Below, piece after piece: positions 13,847-13,896 of a stretch of 13,896 nt of DNA. Position 1 is the stretch's first letter; every line of letters begins with the position of its first letter. Under the pieces are notes generated by a model. That model worked only from the letters and a program-made list of their open reading frames with translations. It ran no database searches and was not told where the DNA came from. Location: positions 1 through 13,896 of the forward strand of contig CAWUKT010000126.1 of the NCBI GenBank assembly GCA_963923035.1, written 5' to 3'. Position numbers and translations under genes: made by a program. This DNA is from CAWUKT01 sp963923035 (GTDB taxonomy: Bacteria; Bacteroidota; Bacteroidia; J057; JADKCL01).

Positions 13847-13896
13847 TGTGGCGGCTCATTAGTTAATAAACTATTTTATTCGTACCTTTACGGTAT
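13846..13896. other. unidentified AT-rich sequence truncating the IS remnant
   Basis: 51 bp beginning GTGTGGCGGCTCATTAG with no match to the IS. The abrupt junction suggests the end of another inserted element or a deletion breakpoint. Too short to classify; it continues beyond the window. Confidence 0.4.

Overview
The window looks like a stretch of a Bacteroidota chromosome, probably from the Saprospiria/Lewinella side of the phylum, although the class-level guess is weak. The basis is the style of the tyrosine recombinase, the small HTH regulator and the excisionase, plus promoter-like sequences of the TAnnTTTG type. All family calls were made by reading the translations; no database search was run.

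Layout. (1) Bases 1-341 hold the 3' end of mnmE, which ends in the diagnostic FCIGK. (2) A tyrosine recombinase (500-1582) follows 158 bp downstream, behind an array of GTTAC/GTAAC half-sites. It overlaps a hypothetical protein (1575-2423) by 8 bp. The 3' end of mnmE is a known integration target for genomic islands, so this looks like the left end of an integrated island. (3) On the minus strand, an AAA ATPase (4984-5955) and a large subtilisin-like serine protease (2429-4960) form a two-gene operon that I read as the IetAS anti-phage defence module. The Walker motifs and the Asp/His/Ser triad are intact. (4) A small secreted protein (6140-6433) and a long helical protein of unknown function (6434-7888, minus) converge with their stop codons fused. 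(5) A second mobile-element-like block follows: a small HTH regulator (8361-8687), two facing terminators, a zinc-ribbon acidic protein (8867-9802, minus), a palindrome-rich region with helically phased repeats (9907-10097), and an excisionase-like MerR/HTH_17 protein (10163-10450, minus). (6) Next come a strong G-quadruplex motif and a full-length IS5-family element (10576-11901). Its transposase appears to have lost its start codon. (7) The last gene (12327-13550) is AT-rich and of unknown function. It carries a zincin-like HxxxH...EAD arrangement in which the catalytic Glu of HExxH is replaced by Asn. It lies between the full IS and a 221-bp 5' remnant of the same IS (13625-13845) in the same orientation, an arrangement like a decayed composite transposon.

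Together the window reads as a layered accessory region at the mnmE locus: an integration module, a defence module, remains of a second element, and an IS-bracketed orphan gene. The most novel candidates are the degenerate-zincin protein and the phased-palindrome region. IetAS is a known type of system in a new context.
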